DNA of 64,000 nt, from assembly GCF_000300995.1 (NCBI RefSeq), contig NZ_AMRJ01000002.1:124001-188000 (forward strand), read 5' to 3'. This DNA is from Alcanivorax hongdengensis A-11-3 (GTDB lineage: Bacteria; Pseudomonadota; Gammaproteobacteria; Pseudomonadales; Alcanivoracaceae). The notes under the pieces are model-generated. The model searched no databases, had not been told where the DNA came from, and saw only the letters and a list, made by a program, of their open reading frames with translations. The translations under genes and the position numbers were made by a program. Positions 31,138-41,684 of this stretch are shown one piece after another (the first letter of the stretch is position 1; every line of letters begins with the position of its first letter).

Positions 31138-31992
31138 TCATGGTTTGCCTCCCAGCGCCTGCTCCAGGGAGTAGCTGTCCCGGTAGCGCAGATCAAAGCT
31201 GCCGGCTACATGCTCGTTGACGCTCAACGACGGTGAGTGCACGAAAGCACTGGGTAGCCAGCGCCCGGCCGCGGCAAAATGCTGCAATTGCTGACGGGTG
31301 GCAGCCACAAGGTCTGCCCCGCTGGCGTAGGCGCTGGCCACGCTGCCGGCGTTGACGAAGGCCAGGTCCGGCCCGAATACCGGGCGGCGTCGGCGATAAC
31401 TGGTCAGCAATACCAGCTTGGCCGCCCCGGCATCCAGCAACTGGTCGTCCACCGGCAACAGCACCGCATCCAGCTCATTGAGATTGTCGCGCAACACGTC
31501 CCCCAGGTGGGCCGGCGTATCCGCCGGCAGGGCCTTCAGGGTCACGCTACCGGGCACCACCGCCAGTTCGGCCTCGCGCCAGGCACTGTTGGGGCTGACC
31601 ACCACGCCCACCTTGCGAGCCAGCGGCATCATGGTGCGAATCACCGCCAGCTGGTCATCCAGAGAGACGCCGGCCCAGATGGCACTGCACTGGCAGCCCG
31701 CCTCCTGCCAGCGATTGGCCAGCGGCCGGCTGATATATACCCCCAGCACCGGCAGTTTGGTTTTCAGGGCCCGCTCGAAAGCGGCATCCCCGATGGCCAC
31801 CAGGGCCTGGGCCTGATCCACGCTCACCAGGACCCAGGGACCGGACGATTCCTGCAAGGCGGACTCGAAGCCTCGCCGGAAAGTGTTGTCATCGCCCATC
31901 ACGCCCACCGGCAAGGGTTCGGCCACGGCCAGGGCGCTGCACAGCAGGCAGCCGAGAAACAGAAACCGCAGGGGCAGGCGCGCAGCGCTCAT
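31138..31992 (-). CDS. Periplasmic ABC substrate-binding-like protein
   Basis: 284 residues with a signal peptide (PLRFLFLGCLLCSALAVAEP) and a fold resembling the ABC_sub_bind/COG2984 group (PVLGVYISRP, ARKVGVVVSPNSAWRE, LDAVLLPVDDQLLDAGAAK). No permease or ATPase gene is nearby. It sits between a TonB-dependent receptor gene and a hybrid histidine kinase gene, overlapping the latter by four bases and one base from the former. The likely role is ligand binding in the periplasm for sensing rather than transport; the ligand is unknown. Confidence 0.75.
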   Translation of the reverse strand: MSAARLPLRFLFLGCLLCSALAVAEPLPVGVMGDDNTFRRGFESALQESSGPWVLVSVDQAQALVAIGDAAFERALKTKLPVLGVYISRPLANRWQEAGCQCSAIWAGVSLDDQLAVIRTMMPLARKVGVVVSPNSAWREAELAVVPGSVTLKALPADTPAHLGDVLRDNLNELDAVLLPVDDQLLDAGAAKLVLLTSYRRRRPVFGPDLAFVNAGSVASAYASGADLVAATRQQLQHFAAAGRWLPSAFVHSPSLSVNEHVAGSFDLRYRDSYSLEQALGGKP

Positions 31993-31993
31993 G

Positions 31994-34111
31994 TCAGAAA
32001 CTCACCGTGGCCGACAGCCAGTAGCGGTTGTCGTCCTGGTAACGGTTTTCCGGGAACACCACCGGCTCACTGTTGAGCGGATGCTCCAGGGTGGCTCGCC
32101 ATTGAAGCTGCGCGTTACCGATGGGCTGGCGGAACAACAGCTGCAGATTGAGCTGTTCAAAGGGGTGGTCATTGTAGGAGCGCGCCAGATAGTAGGTGGT
32201 GGAGAACCCCCATTGGGAGGTCATCTGCCAGGCCCACAGGGCGCTGCCGGAATCCCGCGTCATCATGCGGCGCTCGGTATTGTCATTACTGCGGCTGTGC
32301 AGATGGGCTGCGGTAAGACGCAGCATCTGGCTACTGATCGGCCGCCAGGTGACCTGCCCTTCGGTGCCACGGTGGTCCACGCGGCCCTCGTTGTTGACGT
32401 CGAACTCGAACGGGGTGAGCGGATCACTGAGCAGGTTGGTCAGGGATTCATGAAAATAGCGTACATCCATTTCCAGCCCGGCAAAGCGACCATAATAGCC
32501 CAGCTCCCAGGAGCGGATTTCCTCCGGCTTCATGGTGCCCGGACTTTGCTGGGTGACAAAGAAGGCCGGCCGGGACCAGCCCAGCAGGCTCTGGGTCTGG
32601 CTGGCGAAGGGCTCGGACAGGTTATCGGCAAGAATATTGATGTCGGCCTGGTCTTCGTAGATATCCGGTGTGCGCACCGCCTTGGAGAACACGTAGCGCA
32701 GGTGATGTCCCGGCACGACCGCCCAGTTGACGCCCACCCTTGGGCTGAAATTCTCGCCGCTGATGGTGTCATGCTCCCAGTAACCGCCCAGGTTGACGAT
32801 CACCGGGTCAATCACCGTCACAGCCAGGTTACCGAACGCCCGATAGCTGCTGTTCTCGGCATTGCCGCTGAGGTAGTACTGGGACTGGGTCCGGTCGCTG
32901 CGTACATCCACGCCACTCACCAGCCTCAACCTGTCGTTGATCTGCAAGGTATCCTGCACTTCCAGGTCATAACGAATCTCCTCGATATCCATGCGACTGT
33001 CCGCGCAGAAAGGCGCGCCGGCCCCCTGCACGGTCATGTAGCGCTGCAACAGGGCCGGGTCGGAGGCGGCATTGGCCAGGGTGGTATCCAGATCATTACC
33101 ACTGGCGACAAACAAGTCACGCAGTTCCTTGCTGAACAGCAACGCGCCGCCCGGGCCCACGGCCTGATTGGGATCAAACGGGTCCCGGTAACAGACCGAA
33201 TAGGGAGTCTGTTCGTTGTTGTACTGCCCGTAGCTGTTGACCTGCAACTGGTGATCGTCACTGAAAGCATGCTGCCACTGGATGGCACCGAAGGCCCGCT
33301 GGGTATGCTGAACCGGTAGCTGGCTGTAAACGCCGGCATCCTCCAGGGCCCCGGGGCGCTGCAGGCGGCTTTTGGTGCCGCCGGCCTGCAGGGTGAGGGT
33401 ATTGCGCTCATCCAGTTCGCGTACCCATTCGGCATTGAGGGTGGTGATGTGCTTGGCATCCCGGGCCTCGCGGCCCTCGAATGGCTCGTCGTAGCCGTCA
33501 TCGGCGCGCTGTGCCAGGTTCACTCGCCAGGCTCCGCCGGAAAAATGCTGGCCGGCGGAAACGCGCCCGTCAGCCACACCATTGTTGCCGCCACGCAGGG
33601 TCACCTGCTGGCCATCCACATCGCGGGGGTCGCGGGTAATGATGTTGATCACGCCGGTATAGGCGTTGGCACCATAGGCGGCGGCGGCGGGGCCGCGAGT
33701 GACCTCGATGCGCTCCACATCGTTGAGATCCACGGGCAGGTCATTCCAGCTCACCCGGGCCAGGCCGGGCTGGTAGACACTGCGCCCATCGATCAGCACC
33801 AGCATGCGACGGATATCGGTGGACTTGGTGGCGTGGTAGCTGACAGTGGGCACATTGCCATCCACCTTCACGGCAGTCATGCCCGGCACCAGGCGTAACA
33901 CCTGGTAAAGCTCGCGGGCACCGCTGGCGTTGATCAGTTGCCGGTCAATCACCGTGACGCTGGCCGGCACTTCTGACTGCGGCTCACTGACCCGGGCCGG
34001 CGTCAGCACCACCTGGGGAATATCACTGGGGGCTGTCATCATGTCCATGTCCGACGCCACCGCCGCAACACTGAACACACTCAGTCCGATTATGCCTGTT
34101 GCCCTCAACAC
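31994..34111 (-). CDS. TonB-dependent outer-membrane receptor
   Basis: 705 residues: a short signal peptide, a TonB box-like DIPQVVLTPARV, a plug domain (about 45-160; VTVIDRQLINASGARELYQVLR and GPAAAAYGANAYTGVINIITRDP) and a beta-barrel ending in the typical aromatic tail (RYWLSATVSF). The barrel is small for the family. The cargo cannot be deduced; no Fur-like box was seen upstream, arguing against a plain siderophore receptor. It leads the operon with the periplasmic binding-like protein and the hybrid kinase. Confidence 0.9.
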   Translation of the reverse strand: MLRATGIIGLSVFSVAAVASDMDMMTAPSDIPQVVLTPARVSEPQSEVPASVTVIDRQLINASGARELYQVLRLVPGMTAVKVDGNVPTVSYHATKSTDIRRMLVLIDGRSVYQPGLARVSWNDLPVDLNDVERIEVTRGPAAAAYGANAYTGVINIITRDPRDVDGQQVTLRGGNNGVADGRVSAGQHFSGGAWRVNLAQRADDGYDEPFEGREARDAKHITTLNAEWVRELDERNTLTLQAGGTKSRLQRPGALEDAGVYSQLPVQHTQRAFGAIQWQHAFSDDHQLQVNSYGQYNNEQTPYSVCYRDPFDPNQAVGPGGALLFSKELRDLFVASGNDLDTTLANAASDPALLQRYMTVQGAGAPFCADSRMDIEEIRYDLEVQDTLQINDRLRLVSGVDVRSDRTQSQYYLSGNAENSSYRAFGNLAVTVIDPVIVNLGGYWEHDTISGENFSPRVGVNWAVVPGHHLRYVFSKAVRTPDIYEDQADINILADNLSEPFASQTQSLLGWSRPAFFVTQQSPGTMKPEEIRSWELGYYGRFAGLEMDVRYFHESLTNLLSDPLTPFEFDVNNEGRVDHRGTEGQVTWRPISSQMLRLTAAHLHSRSNDNTERRMMTRDSGSALWAWQMTSQWGFSTTYYLARSYNDHPFEQLNLQLLFRQPIGNAQLQWRATLEHPLNSEPVVFPENRYQDDNRYWLSATVSF

Positions 34112-34159
34112 GTGACGCCTCTCCCCCTGAGGTGTGTGCGTGCCGGCTTGCCACCGGCT

Positions 34160-35566
34160 TTATTTTTTCATGCGCTTGATCATGCGCTTGCGGCGCTGTA
34201 CCTGACGCTCGGTAAGCACATTTTTGCGCCCTTCGTACGGATTGTCACCGGACTTGAATTCCAGCCGGATCGGCGTGCCCTCCAGTTTCAGCATCTCCCG
34301 GAAGCGGTTCTCCAGGTAGCGCTTGTAACTGGCCGGCAAGGAATCGGTCCGGTTGCCGTGCAAAACGATGGTGGGCGGGTTGTTGCCGCCCAGGTGAGCA
34401 TAGCGCAGTTTGGCCCGGAAGCGGCCATTGCGCGGCGGCGGATGGCCGGCACAGATGGCTTCCATGATACGCGTCATTTCGTTGCTGCTGACCCGGATAA
34501 AGGCACTGTCCCAGGCCTTTTCCACCATGGCCCACAGGTCGCCCACTCCGGTGCCGTGCAGGGCGGAGATGAACTTGATCTTCACCCAGGGAGCAAACTC
34601 CAGGCGCCGCCCCATTTCCGCACGCACCCTCTCCTTGTGGTCGGCCTCCAGGCCATCCCATTTATTGACCGCAATCATCAGGGCCCGGCCACTGTCGAGA
34701 ATATAGCCCAGCAGGTGCAGGTCCTGATCGGTGATCCCTTCCCGGGCATCGATCACCAGCACCACCACCTGGGCGGCCTCCATGGCTTGCAGGGCCTTGA
34801 TCACCGAGAACTTCTCGACCATCTCGAAGACCTTGCCGCGACGACGCACCCCGGCGGTATCAATCAGGGTGTAGGGCTTGCCGTCCCGCTCGAAGGGCAC
34901 CTCGATGGCATCGCGGGTGGTGCCGGCATGGTCGAAGACCACCACCCGATCTTCACCCAGCATGCGGTTGACCAGGGTGGACTTGCCCACATTGGGGCGA
35001 CCCAGCACGGCAATACGTATGCGCCCTTCGTCGTCCTCCTGCGGCTGGTCATCGTCCAGCGGCTGCAGGTCGGGAAAGCCTTCCATCACGGTTTCGATCA
35101 TGGAGCGCACGCCGCGGCCATGGGCGGCGGCAATCGGCATCACATCGGTGAGACCCAGGGCATAAAACTCGGCCATGGCCGCATCCGCGTCCACGCCATC
35201 GGTCTTGTTGACCACCAGGTAGGTGGGCTTGGGCAGCTTGCGCAGCTCACTGGCGATCTGCTCGTCCGCCGCGGTCAGGCCGGCACGGCCATCGACCATG
35301 AAGAGAATGACATCCGCCTCACCGGCGGCCAGCAGAGACTGGCTGGTCATCGGCGCATCAATGCCATCTTCGCTTTCACCAATACCACCGGTATCCACCA
35401 CCGTGTAGGGGTAGTCACCCAGCCGGCCATCCCCGTATTTGCGGTCACGGGTGAGGCCCGGGAAGTCTGCCACCAGGGCATCCCGGGTTCGGGTCAGGCG
35501 ATTGAAGAGAGTGGATTTGCCCACATTGGGCCGCCCCACCAGGGCGATCACCGGTTTCATAGTCAT
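34160..35566 (-). CDS. der: Ribosome assembly GTPase Der
   Basis: 468 residues with two tandem GTPase domains, each with a [11 protein letters not shown]-loop (first at about 11-20, second near 182), DxxG motifs ([21 protein letters not shown]) and NKTDG/NKWDG specificity motifs. The C-terminal KH-like domain ends in a basic tail ([11 protein letters not shown]). It acts in 50S subunit maturation. It is downstream of bamB, as in many gammaproteobacteria, but a terminator lies between them. Confidence 0.97.
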   Translation of the reverse strand: MTMKPVIALVGRPNVGKSTLFNRLTRTRDALVADFPGLTRDRKYGDGRLGDYPYTVVDTGGIGESEDGIDAPMTSQSLLAAGEADVILFMVDGRAGLTAADEQIASELRKLPKPTYLVVNKTDGVDADAAMAEFYALGLTDVMPIAAAHGRGVRSMIETVMEGFPDLQPLDDDQPQEDDEGRIRIAVLGRPNVGKSTLVNRMLGEDRVVVFDHAGTTRDAIEVPFERDGKPYTLIDTAGVRRRGKVFEMVEKFSVIKALQAMEAAQVVVLVIDAREGITDQDLHLLGYILDSGRALMIAVNKWDGLEADHKERVRAEMGRRLEFAPWVKIKFISALHGTGVGDLWAMVEKAWDSAFIRVSSNEMTRIMEAICAGHPPPRNGRFRAKLRYAHLGGNNPPTIVLHGNRTDSLPASYKRYLENRFREMLKLEGTPIRLEFKSGDNPYEGRKNVLTERQVQRRKRMIKRMKK

Positions 35567-35607
35567 CTCAGTATGGTATCAGGTGGGCGCTATGGTAACG
35601 CCAAACG

Positions 35608-35631
35608 AAAAAATCTGCGCGGCGCGCAGAT
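35608..35631 (-). terminator. Intrinsic terminator after bamB
   Basis: ATCTGCGC-GGC-GCGCAGAT stem; on the - strand it is followed by six T residues (A-run 35608-35613). It separates bamB from der. Confidence 0.8.
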
Positions 35632-35662
35632 CTTTCCGGAAATACAGAAGTGAAGTGTCCGG

Positions 35663-36805
35663 TCAGCGCGGCTTCATGCTGTAGGCGGACAATTTGCCGT
35701 CGGCGCTCAGGGCATACAACACCCCCTGATACACCACCGGAGTCCCGGCAAAGCCATCATGGTCATGGCGCTTGCGGGCCACCAGGGTGCCGTCGGCGGT
35801 ATCCATCCAGTGCAGGTAGCCCTCGTAATCGCCCACGGCCACCAGGTTGCCCTGTACTGCGGTGCCGGTCAGACGACGACCATAGAGCTTGTCCTGCTCC
35901 CAGAGAATGCTGCCGGTGCGCTGATCCAGGGCGCGCACCACGCCTTTCTCGTCGGCCACGAACAAACGGCCATCGTTGGCGCTGATGATCTGGGCGCTGG
36001 ACATGTCCTTGTTCCAGTAGGGGCGACCGTTGTCCTGGTCCACCACGCCCACGGAACCCTGGAAGGTCACCGCGAAGACCCCCCCGCCGTCAACGATCAG
36101 GTTACCGTCCACATCCACCAGACGGTCCAGCTCGGAGCGGCCCTTCGGCTCGGCGATACGTTGCTCCCATACCGGCACCCCGGTTTGCACGTCCAGCGCG
36201 GCCAGTTTGGCATTGGAGAAACCGGCATAAACCCGGTCATTGGCAATGGTCGGCTGCGCCAGCCCGCGCAGGGTCAGCGTTGGCACCGGTGTTTCGTAAT
36301 CCCAGCGTTTTTCGCCGGTCTCGGCGTCCAGCGCGGTAACGTGACCATCTTCGGTCTGGAAGATATCCAGCACGCCATTGCTGACCGGAATGGCCAGCGC
36401 CTCACCGGAAAGCTGGGTACGCCACAGGGTCTCACCGGTCTCCATGGACAGCGCCACGGCCACGCCTTCGCGGGTGCCGTAAAGCACCTGCCCATAGCCG
36501 GCATAGACGCCACCACCGATACGATCACCGGTTTTCACTTTCCACTGGCGCTTGCCCTTGCTGCGGCTCAGGGCGTAGACACGGCCTTGCGCATCTGCGG
36601 CGAAGATACGCTGTTCGGTGACCGCCGGGCGCAATTGCAGCTGGCTGTCCTCCACGCCATCACCAACCCCTTCACTCCACAGGCGCTTGGCCTTGTAGGT
36701 GGCGTGAATATCCGGCAGATCATTGGGTTCGATCGCGTTCGGGTTGGAACTGCAGCCGGCCAGCATCAGGCCGGCCAGCATCAGGGGCAGGAGGATATAT
36801 TTCAT
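35663..36805 (-). CDS. bamB: Outer-membrane assembly lipoprotein BamB
   Basis: 380 residues. The signal peptide ends LMLAGC (lipid-bearing Cys18), then an eight-bladed PQQ-type propeller with repeated G-x-x-x-AL-x-x-x-TG-x-x-x-W blades (for example YALSRSKGKRQWK, VALSMETGETLWR, TALDAETGEKRWDYE). BamB is a scaffold of the BAM complex that folds outer-membrane proteins. It lies 12 bases after yfgM in the conserved hisS-yfgM-bamB-der order. Confidence 0.96.
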   Translation of the reverse strand: MKYILLPLMLAGLMLAGCSSNPNAIEPNDLPDIHATYKAKRLWSEGVGDGVEDSQLQLRPAVTEQRIFAADAQGRVYALSRSKGKRQWKVKTGDRIGGGVYAGYGQVLYGTREGVAVALSMETGETLWRTQLSGEALAIPVSNGVLDIFQTEDGHVTALDAETGEKRWDYETPVPTLTLRGLAQPTIANDRVYAGFSNAKLAALDVQTGVPVWEQRIAEPKGRSELDRLVDVDGNLIVDGGGVFAVTFQGSVGVVDQDNGRPYWNKDMSSAQIISANDGRLFVADEKGVVRALDQRTGSILWEQDKLYGRRLTGTAVQGNLVAVGDYEGYLHWMDTADGTLVARKRHDHDGFAGTPVVYQGVLYALSADGKLSAYSMKPR

Positions 36806-36817
36806 TAATGACTGGCC

Positions 36818-37465
36818 TTAAGAAGCGCTTTTGAGATCGTCCAGTTTCATCTGGACCCGGTCTTTCTCGGCACCGTCCTGCAGGGCATCCAGCGCCTCGG
36901 CATAGGCGTCGCGGGCACCCTGGGCATTGTCACGGGCCTTGGCAAGGTCACCCTTGAGTTCCAGCGCCATGCCGTTGAACGCTGACGGGAACGAGCCCTG
37001 CAGGCGTTTTTCCGCCTCGTCGTAGGCCTGCTGTTGCAGCAGTACCCGCACCAGACGCAGTTGGGCGGTGTACTGAAGGGCATCGGTGGCGCCCTTGTCA
37101 GCCACCCGGGTCAGCGGTTCCACCGCCGCCTTGAAGTCACCCTTGTCCACCGCCAGTCGGGCCTGTACCAGACGGGCATAGTCAGCATAGCTGCTGGAGG
37201 GGTAGTCCTCGATCAGGGTGGCCGCCCGGTCAGCAACCGGGCCGGCATCCTGGCCCGGCGACAGGGCCTGCAGGCTTTCTACCATTTGCTGATATTCCGC
37301 CGAGGCCGCCGCGGACTGGCCCGCGTCATGCTGCTGCCACTGGCGCCAGCCGATCAGGGCGGCCACGGCCAGCACCACGGTGATGATGGTGGCGGTGCCG
37401 TTCTTCTGCCACCACTCCTTGATCAGCTCAACCTGCTCTTCTTCGTCACGGATGTAGTCAACCAC
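36818..37465 (-). CDS. YfgM-like TPR protein, SecYEG-associated
   Basis: 215 residues: a short cytoplasmic start (MVDYIRDEEEQVELIKEWWQKNG), one transmembrane helix (TATIITVVLAVAALIGW) and a periplasmic TPR-like region rich in Ala and Gln. This matches YfgM, the ancillary subunit that links the SecYEG translocon to periplasmic chaperones. It sits between hisS and bamB, 12 bases before the latter, as in E. coli. Confidence 0.9.
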   Translation of the reverse strand: MVDYIRDEEEQVELIKEWWQKNGTATIITVVLAVAALIGWRQWQQHDAGQSAAASAEYQQMVESLQALSPGQDAGPVADRAATLIEDYPSSSYADYARLVQARLAVDKGDFKAAVEPLTRVADKGATDALQYTAQLRLVRVLLQQQAYDEAEKRLQGSFPSAFNGMALELKGDLAKARDNAQGARDAYAEALDALQDGAEKDRVQMKLDDLKSAS

Positions 37466-37483
37466 CCTGCTCTCCTTGTTCCC

Positions 37484-38761
37484 TTACTGGTTAATCGCCA
37501 ACAGATCAGTCACCACTGCGGCAAGCTGATCCCGGGCCACTTGTTGTTGTTCCGCCTGACCACGCAGGGGCTTCACCGTAACGGTACCGTTGGCCAGCTC
37601 GTCCTCACCGACAATCAGTGCCAGTGACGCGCCGCTGCGGTCCGCCTTTTTCATCTGACTCTTGAAGCTGCCACCGCCGCAATGGAGCTGTACCGCCTTG
37701 CCCGGCAGACCGTCGCGCAGTTGCTCGGCCAGGGCCATGGTCGGTGCCAGCACATCGCCCATGGCCATCACATAGACGTCCACAGCCGGCGACAGTTCCG
37801 GCATTTGCTGCTCAAGCAGCAAAATCAGTCGTTCCACGCCCATGGCGAAGCCCACCGCCGGGGTCGGCTTGCCACCCAGCTGCTCCACCAGGCCATCGTA
37901 ACGGCCACCGGCACAGACCGTGCCCTGGGCGCCCAGCGCCTCGGTGGTCCACTCGAACACGGTTTTACCGTAATAGTCCAGCCCGCGCACCAAGTAGGGG
38001 TTGATGCGATAGCGCACGCCGTTGGCATCCAGCAGCGCTTTCAGCCCGTCAAAGTGGGCGCGGGCATCGTCATTGAGGTAATCGGCCAGCTGCGGGGCGC
38101 CCTCCAGCACCTGGCGAGTGCCGGCATCCTTGCTGTCCAGTACCCGCAAGGGGCTGCGCTCCAGGCGCTTTTGCGAGTCTTCGTCCAGCTGATCGATGTG
38201 GCCCTTGAGGTAGCTCACCAGGGCCTGTCGATAACGGGCCCGATCATCACTGTCGCCCAGGGAATTGAGCTCCAGGGTAACCTTGTCAGCCAGGCCCAGG
38301 GCCTTCCAGAGCCGGGCGGTAAGCAGAATCACTTCCGCATCGATGTCCGGCCCGTCCATGCCGAAGGTTTCCACGCCAATCTGGTGAAACTGGCGGTAAC
38401 GGCCCGCCTGGGGACGCTCGTGGCGGAACATGGGTCCGGCATACCAGAGACGCTGCACCTGGTTATAGAGCAGGCCATGTTGCTCACAGGCGCGCACGCA
38501 GCTGGCGGTACCTTCCGGACGCAGGGTGAGGCTGTCACCGTTGCGGTCATCGAAGGTGTACATTTCCTTTTCCACAATATCGGTCACCTCGCCGATACTG
38601 CGCTTGAACAGGTCCGTCTGTTCCACGATGGGCATGCGGATTTCCCGGTAGCCGTAACCGGCCAGCACGCCACGCACCCGTTCTTCCAGCCACAGCCAGA
38701 GGCCGGTCTGCTCCGGCAGGATATCGTTCATCCCCCGGATGGAGGTGATTTTCTTGCTCAC
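37484..38761 (-). CDS. hisS: Histidine--tRNA ligase
   Basis: 425 residues of class II synthetase. Start [18 protein letters not shown]; motif 2 region [20 protein letters not shown]; the histidine-binding loops [15 protein letters not shown] and [10 protein letters not shown]; and a C-terminal anticodon-binding domain. It charges tRNA-His. It precedes yfgM by 18 bases and follows ispG across a gap that carries a repeat element. Confidence 0.97.
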   Translation of the reverse strand: MSKKITSIRGMNDILPEQTGLWLWLEERVRGVLAGYGYREIRMPIVEQTDLFKRSIGEVTDIVEKEMYTFDDRNGDSLTLRPEGTASCVRACEQHGLLYNQVQRLWYAGPMFRHERPQAGRYRQFHQIGVETFGMDGPDIDAEVILLTARLWKALGLADKVTLELNSLGDSDDRARYRQALVSYLKGHIDQLDEDSQKRLERSPLRVLDSKDAGTRQVLEGAPQLADYLNDDARAHFDGLKALLDANGVRYRINPYLVRGLDYYGKTVFEWTTEALGAQGTVCAGGRYDGLVEQLGGKPTPAVGFAMGVERLILLLEQQMPELSPAVDVYVMAMGDVLAPTMALAEQLRDGLPGKAVQLHCGGGSFKSQMKKADRSGASLALIVGEDELANGTVTVKPLRGQAEQQQVARDQLAAVVTDLLAINQ

Positions 38762-38780
38762 GACATTTCCTTGGTAAAAA

Positions 38781-38863
38781 AGTCGGACGTCTGATGCCGA
38801 ACGTCTGACGCACTCTCCCGACAGGGGGCTTGTGCGTCTGACGTCAGACCTCCGACGTCCGAC
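38781..38863. repeat. GTCGGACGTCTGACG-type repeat element between ispG and hisS
   Basis: A cluster of imperfect direct and inverted copies of GTCGGACGTCTGA and CGTCTGACG flanks a GC-rich core. The outer parts 38781-38790 and 38852-38863 are reverse complements. The same family recurs at 49384-49463 between sufT and sufE. Confidence 0.65.
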
Positions 38864-38868
38864 CTGTG

Positions 38869-39987
38869 TTATTCACTTCTTGCAATGATGCCCTTGGCTT
38901 CGTCTTCGCGCTGTTTTTTGACCTTGGCCCGTACCATACGCTCCAGTTCATCCACCAGATTGTCGGCGGTGACGTGGTGGCTTTTTTCGCCATCCAGGTA
39001 GGACAGGTTGTTGGGGGTACCGCCGGTCAGGCCCACATCCGCCTCCCGGGCTTCGCCGGGGCCGTTGACCAGACAGCCGATCACCGCCAGATCCACGGAT
39101 TCGTTAATGTCTTCCAGACGGGCTTCCAGCTCGTTGACGGTCTTGATGACGTCAAAGTTCTGCCGTGAACAACTCGGGCAGGCGATGATGTTCACGCCTT
39201 TCTTGCGCAGGTTCAGGCTCTTGAGGATATCAAAGCCCACGCGCACTTCCTCCACCGGGTCAGCGGCCAGGGAGATGCGAATGGTGTCACCGATACCTTC
39301 CATCAGCAGCGATCCCAGTGCCACGGCAGACTTGACCGTACCGGAGCGGAACGTGCCCGCCTCGGTGACGCCCAGGTGCAGCGGCTGCTCGATCTGTGCA
39401 GACAGCTTGCGGTAGGCCTGCAGGGTCATGAACACGTTAGAGGCCTTGACGCTGACCTTGAAGTCCTGGAAGTCATGACGATCCAGAATATCCACATGAC
39501 GCAGGGCGGATTCCACCAGTGCATCGGAGGTGGGTTCGCCATACTTGCGCTGCAGCTCCTTTTCCAGGGAGCCGGCGTTGACGCCGATGCGAATCGGCAG
39601 ACCCTTGTCCTTGGCGCACTGGATGACCGCCTTGATACGGTCTTCGCGGCCGATGTTGCCCGGGTTGATGCGCAGGCAGTCCACGCCCTTTTCGGCCACG
39701 GCCAGGGCGATCTTGTAGTCGTAGTGGATATCGGCCACCAGCGGCACATCCACCTGCTTGCGGATATGACCAAAGGCTTCCGCCGCATCCATGGTCGGCA
39801 CCGAGACACGCACGATGTCCACACCGGCATCCTGCAGACGCCGAATCTGGCCAACGGTGGCGTCCACGTCACAGGTTTCCGTGTTGGTCATGCTCTGCAC
39901 CGAGATCGGCGCATCGCCGCCCACCGGCACGTTGCCAACAAAAATCTGACGGGTCTTGCGGCGCTGGATTTTGACTTCCGGTTCCAT
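38869..39987 (-). CDS. ispG: 4-hydroxy-3-methylbut-2-enyl diphosphate synthase
   Basis: 372 residues. Isoprenoid (MEP) pathway enzyme with a [4Fe-4S] cluster; the ligands are in [11 protein letters not shown] (about residues 269-272) and [10 protein letters not shown] (about 304). The N-terminal TIM barrel starts [20 protein letters not shown]. It reduces MEcPP to HMBPP. As an Fe-S enzyme it depends on the assembly system found later in the window. It lies 15 bases after rodZ. Confidence 0.97.
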   Translation of the reverse strand: MEPEVKIQRRKTRQIFVGNVPVGGDAPISVQSMTNTETCDVDATVGQIRRLQDAGVDIVRVSVPTMDAAEAFGHIRKQVDVPLVADIHYDYKIALAVAEKGVDCLRINPGNIGREDRIKAVIQCAKDKGLPIRIGVNAGSLEKELQRKYGEPTSDALVESALRHVDILDRHDFQDFKVSVKASNVFMTLQAYRKLSAQIEQPLHLGVTEAGTFRSGTVKSAVALGSLLMEGIGDTIRISLAADPVEEVRVGFDILKSLNLRKKGVNIIACPSCSRQNFDVIKTVNELEARLEDINESVDLAVIGCLVNGPGEAREADVGLTGGTPNNLSYLDGEKSHHVTADNLVDELERMVRAKVKKQREDEAKGIIARSE

Positions 39988-40002
39988 GATTACTCCCGCG
40001 AA

Positions 40003-40908
40003 TCAGGGAAGAGAGATTCGCACAACACTACCGGGCGCATTGGTCGGCAAGGTGACAGCCTCGCCGTTGAGGGTAATGGCGGACACCGCGCCGGCATCCC
40101 CGAGGGTGAGCTTGAACGGCGGTTTGCCATCCAGATCCAGATGACTGCCGTCGGTCTGCTTGCCCTGGTGCAGAGTGCGCCCGCGAGCATCGATGACACT
40201 GACCCAGCAATCACCGGAAAAATGCAGACTCAGGCGGTCCATACCCGGTGCCGGCGCCGTCACCGGCTCGGCCTCGGCCACGGCATTGCTGTCATCGGCC
40301 ACCGGCTCGTCAGTGCTGGCGCTGTCGTCCATCGCTGTCGGGGCATCGGCGATGCCGGTATCAGCGGTATCGCCGATGCCCATATCGCCATTGTCCTCGC
40401 CGGTCGGCGCACTGTCATCCATGGACATGGCATCCGCCTGGGCATCATCGCCGGGCTGTGCTGCATCCGCCGGGGCTTGGGTTTGCGCCGGCGCCGTATC
40501 CGCAGATGGCGCCAGCGGCGGCAGCGTCTCGCTGGTCGGCCACAGGGCCCAAACCAGCAACGCAATAATGATCAGGATGGCCACGATGATGGCCGGCCGG
40601 CGCCAGGCCGGTGCCGGCGGAGCAAGCTCAGGCAGGTTCAGCGGCTTGTCGAAGGCATCCTCGTTGACCATCTGCTGGAAGGTGTTGGCGATTTCATCCG
40701 CCGGCAGCCCCAGCACCCGGGCATAATTGCGCAGATAGCCCTTAACAAAGGTGGCTTCCGGCAGACGTTCGTAATCGTCCGCCTCCAGCGCCAGCAGGTA
40801 GGTGTGTGACAGGTGCAGCCGCTCTGCAGCCTGCGCCGTGCTCATGCCCTGCTCTTCGCGGGCCTGGCGACAACGCTCGCCCGGCAATACCAACCTGTTC
40901 TCGGTCAT
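40003..40908 (-). CDS. rodZ: Cytoskeletal regulator RodZ
   Basis: 301 residues: an N-terminal Xre-like helix-turn-helix (about 10-80; GERCRQAREEQGMSTAQAAE), a single transmembrane helix (PAIIVAILIIIALLVWALWP), a long acidic, low-complexity Asp/Ala/Thr-rich periplasmic linker, and a C-terminal DUF4115 domain (FSGDCWVSVIDARGRTLHQG). RodZ couples MreB to the elongation machinery. The ATG at 40908 has GGAGAG upstream; the 12 extra codons in the longer frame overlap pilF and are rejected. Confidence 0.93.
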   Translation of the reverse strand: MTENRLVLPGERCRQAREEQGMSTAQAAERLHLSHTYLLALEADDYERLPEATFVKGYLRNYARVLGLPADEIANTFQQMVNEDAFDKPLNLPELAPPAPAWRRPAIIVAILIIIALLVWALWPTSETLPPLAPSADTAPAQTQAPADAAQPGDDAQADAMSMDDSAPTGEDNGDMGIGDTADTGIADAPTAMDDSASTDEPVADDSNAVAEAEPVTAPAPGMDRLSLHFSGDCWVSVIDARGRTLHQGKQTDGSHLDLDGKPPFKLTLGDAGAVSAITLNGEAVTLPTNAPGSVVRISLP

Positions 40909-41684
40909 GAACGACTCTCCTTCGCTGCCTTCCATTCCTGCCACTTCCGATATTCCTCGGAATTGCGGTAGAGGTTTTCCAGCGCCAGCTCGTAGCTGGA
41001 TTGCTGGTCTGCATAATGCAGTTCACTGGCAAGGCGAATGCCCAACCACAGCGCTTCGGCGCTCTGTCGGCCACTGCGCTGCAAGTACTGCTGATAATAG
41101 TCCCACGCCAGCTTGGTGCGCTTGTCCTGGTAATACAGCTCGGCCAGGTCCAGGTTCGGCTCCACCGCACGGGGATTGAGGCGCAACTCCTTAATGAAGG
41201 CGTTGCGGGCCCGGTCCGACTCGCCCAGTTTCAGATAGCAGCGCCCCATGTTGCCCCAGGCACTGCCTCGCCCTTCGTAGTTGGGATCATTGGCAGCCCG
41301 CTCGAACAATTCCAGCGCCTTCTGGTAATCACCGCGGGAATACAGCAGCGTGCCATAATTATTCAACGCCGGGGCGAAATGACTATCGGCATCCAGTGCC
41401 TTCTTGTAGTGGTATTCTTCGCGGTCCGGGTCCATCTCGTATTTGTAAAGCAGGGCCATGGCGTTATGGGCCACCGGGCTGTCGTCGTCCAGCTCCAGCG
41501 CGCGGGAAAAGTGACGGCGCGCTTCAGCCGGATTGCCCTGCTGCAGGTATTCCAACCCGGCCGCCACACGGCTGGTGACAGCTTCCTGAACCTTGACCTT
41601 GGGCTTGTCGTCCACCGTCACACAGCCGGCGGCTAAAAGACCTGCAAAAAGCAGGCAGAAAATCACTCTGACAGATTGTCTCAT
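40905..41684 (-). CDS. pilF: Type IV pilus assembly lipoprotein PilF/PilW
   Basis: 259 residues. A lipoprotein signal ends LLAAGC (Cys at about 21), followed by TPR repeats ([51 protein letters not shown]). PilF is the pilotin that directs the PilQ secretin to the outer membrane. It overlaps rodZ and rlmN by four bases each, giving a coupled rlmN-pilF-rodZ run. The rest of the type IV pilus genes are outside the window. Confidence 0.92.
   Translation of the reverse strand: MRQSVRVIFCLLFAGLLAAGCVTVDDKPKVKVQEAVTSRVAAGLEYLQQGNPAEARRHFSRALELDDDSPVAHNAMALLYKYEMDPDREEYHYKKALDADSHFAPALNNYGTLLYSRGDYQKALELFERAANDPNYEGRGSAWGNMGRCYLKLGESDRARNAFIKELRLNPRAVEPNLDLAELYYQDKRTKLAWDYYQQYLQRSGRQSAEALWLGIRLASELHYADQQSSYELALENLYRNSEEYRKWQEWKAAKESRS

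Noticed and set aside
34112..34159. Fur box ahead of the TonB-dependent receptor
   Set aside because: No sequence there approaches the Fur consensus; iron control of this receptor is not supported.
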